From MGBC124762 sp048201935 (GTDB lineage Bacteria > Bacillota > Clostridia > Oscillospirales > Oscillospiraceae): DNA of 17,620 bases. Made by a program: the position numbers and the translations under genes. The notes beneath the pieces were generated by a model, which saw only the letters and a program-made list of their open reading frames with translations, was not told where the DNA came from and searched no databases. Shown here piece by piece: positions 16,615 to 17,620 of the stretch (the stretch's first letter is position 1; each line of letters starts with the position of its first letter). Location of the stretch: NCBI GenBank assembly GCA_048201935.1, contig DBFBGR010000012.1:1-17620 (forward strand). Reading direction: 5' to 3'.

Positions 16615-17427
16615 TTGTTTTTCGGCGACGTACACACCCATTCCCGCTGTTCGCCGGACGGACGCTATCCCATGGCGGAGATGGCCCGCGCGGCGGCGGT
16701 GCAGGGCGTGAATTACCTGTGCCTCACCGACCACTGCGACCTGCTGGACCTGAACGGCGTTTTCTGCCCCGACTATGACTGGGCTCCCTGCCGCGCGGAT
16801 TTTTATACTGCGTTGGAGGGTCTCCCCGACGCGCTGGAGCTTCGGCGCGGCGTGGAGCTGGGCGAGGCCTACGAGGACCCCGCCGCCGCCCGGGCCATCC
16901 TGGCTGCCGCGCCGGAGCTGGACTTTGTCATCGGCTCGGTCCACAACTTCCACGCCATGATGGACAAGCAGGACTTCTATAACGCCGATTACTCCGATGA
17001 GGCCATGTGCCACGCGGCTTTGGACGACTATCTGGACTCCATGGCCCTGCTGGCCGCCCTCCCCGACTGCTACGACACCCTGGCCCACGTGCTCTACCCC
17101 CTTCGCTATATGCACCGGGCCGGGCGGGAGGTCTCCCTGGCCCAGGGGGACTACCCGGAGCGCTTGGCGGCCATCCTAAGGACGGTGGCCCAGCAGGGCA
17201 AGGCCCTGGAGGTCAACACCTGGCGGGGCCGGACGGTGGCGGAGTGGGAGCCCCTGCTGCGGCAATTCAAGGCCCTGGGCGGAGAGCTTGTCACCGTGGG
17301 CTCCGACTCCCACGACCTAGAGCACATCGGCGCGGGCGTGGCGGAGGCCTACGAGCTGATGCGCTCCTGCGGCTTTCGCTACACCGCCGTCTTTGAAGGC
17401 AGAAAACCCAGAATGGAGGTCATTTGA
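16615..17427 (+). CDS. PHP-domain phosphatase, histidinol-phosphatase-like (HisK/HisJ type)
   Basis: A 270-residue PHP-family metal-dependent hydrolase, the length of Gram-positive histidinol-phosphate phosphatases. Metal ligands visible are His7 and His9 in DVHTHS, His40 in LTDHCD, Glu81, His110 and His113 in SVHNFH, His158, and Asp231/His233 in GSDSHD. Dephosphorylation of histidinol phosphate is the family's best-known reaction, but there are no other histidine genes here, so another phosphoester substrate is possible. The start is TTG at 16615, supported by AAAGGAG 9 bases upstream and by the family beginning right before the first metal motif. It starts 27 bases after the glycosyltransferase and leads directly into rpiB, suggesting one operon. 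Confidence 0.88.
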   Translation: MFFGDVHTHSRCSPDGRYPMAEMARAAAVQGVNYLCLTDHCDLLDLNGVFCPDYDWAPCRADFYTALEGLPDALELRRGVELGEAYEDPAAARAILAAAPELDFVIGSVHNFHAMMDKQDFYNADYSDEAMCHAALDDYLDSMALLAALPDCYDTLAHVLYPLRYMHRAGREVSLAQGDYPERLAAILRTVAQQGKALEVNTWRGRTVAEWEPLLRQFKALGGELVTVGSDSHDLEHIGAGVAEAYELMRSCGFRYTAVFEGRKPRMEVI

Positions 17428-17428
17428 C

Positions 17429-17620
17429 ATGGAAAAGCGCACCATCGCCTTGGGCTCCGACCACGGCGGCTACGCCCTGAAGGAGACCTTGAAGGCCCAT
17501 CTGCTGGAGCTGGGCCACGAGGTGACCGACTTCGGCTGCGACAGCGCCGAGAGCTGCGACTACCCCGAATTTGCCCAAAAGGCCGCCCAGGCCGTGGCCT
17601 CGGGCCAATGTGAGCTGGGC
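17429..17620 (+). CDS. rpiB: Ribose-5-phosphate isomerase B, 5' part (cut by window edge)
   Basis: The first 64 codons of an RpiB/LacAB-family isomerase, which interconverts ribose 5-phosphate and ribulose 5-phosphate in the pentose phosphate pathway. The start reads MEKRTIALGSDHGGYALKE, with active-site Asp11 and His12, then LGHEVTDFG and the family segment SCDYPEFA. No stop occurs before the window end, so the catalytic Cys region is not visible. GGAGG (17415-17419) lies 9 bases before the ATG. It begins 1 base after the stop of the PHP gene, so the two are co-transcribed. Related LacA/LacB subunits are an alternative, but the sequence fits RpiB better. Confidence 0.93.
   Translation, partial: MEKRTIALGSDHGGYALKETLKAHLLELGHEVTDFGCDSAESCDYPEFAQKAAQAVASGQCELG

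Overview
The window reads as a chromosome segment of a GC-rich, low-peptide-diversity gut Clostridium relative, most likely in the Oscillospiraceae (Flavonifractor / Pseudoflavonifractor / Lawsonibacter type). The basis is the strong Shine-Dalgarno sites (AAGGAGG), the sigma-A promoters (TTGACA-N17-TATAAT), the CIRCE/HrcA heat-shock control, RNase J, a lipoprotein solute-binding protein and a core with heavily GC-ending codons. This assignment is inference; no 16S gene is present.

Region 1 (1-2697) is the right end of an integrated mobile element. It is visibly more AT-rich than the rest. It carries a DUF6291-like replication-type protein with an HTH domain and an SSB-like acidic tail, a structured leader, a small excisionase (xis) and a tyrosine integrase (int). 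The element stops at the 3' end of a tRNA-Arg(CCG) gene (minus strand, with its own promoter and terminator). This is the standard tRNA-3' integration arrangement. The other end of the element lies left of the window.

Region 2 (2845-5855, minus strand) is an ABC uptake operon of the TrpXYZ-like type: lipoprotein binding protein, permease, ATPase. It has a consensus promoter, a palindromic site in its leader, and a strong intrinsic terminator between the binding protein and the permease. Region 3 (5867-9407, minus strand) holds mnmE, with its own terminator, and the ribonuclease J gene. A 279-base gap between them contains a perfect inverted repeat and three DnaA-box-like 9-mers.

Region 4 (9456-14349, plus strand) is the heat-shock locus hrcA-grpE-dnaK-dnaJ. 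A perfect CIRCE operator overlaps the hrcA promoter. A pair of inverted 27-bp repeats (REPIN-like) lies between grpE and dnaK, and there are terminators after dnaK and after dnaJ. HrcA represses the locus; GrpE, DnaK and DnaJ form one chaperone machine.

Region 5 (14380-17620, plus strand) is a short tandem: a large membrane glycosyltransferase of the PMT/GT39 family with an extracytoplasmic beta-rich insertion, a PHP-family histidinol-phosphatase-like enzyme, and the start of rpiB (ribose-5-phosphate isomerase B), cut by the window edge.

No complete new system is proven here. The best candidates for novelty are the SSB-tail mimic and T-ending linker in the element protein, the REPIN-like pair in the heat-shock locus, the hairpin that is nearly the whole 5' leader of the tRNA, and the overlapping palindromes in the ABC operon leader.
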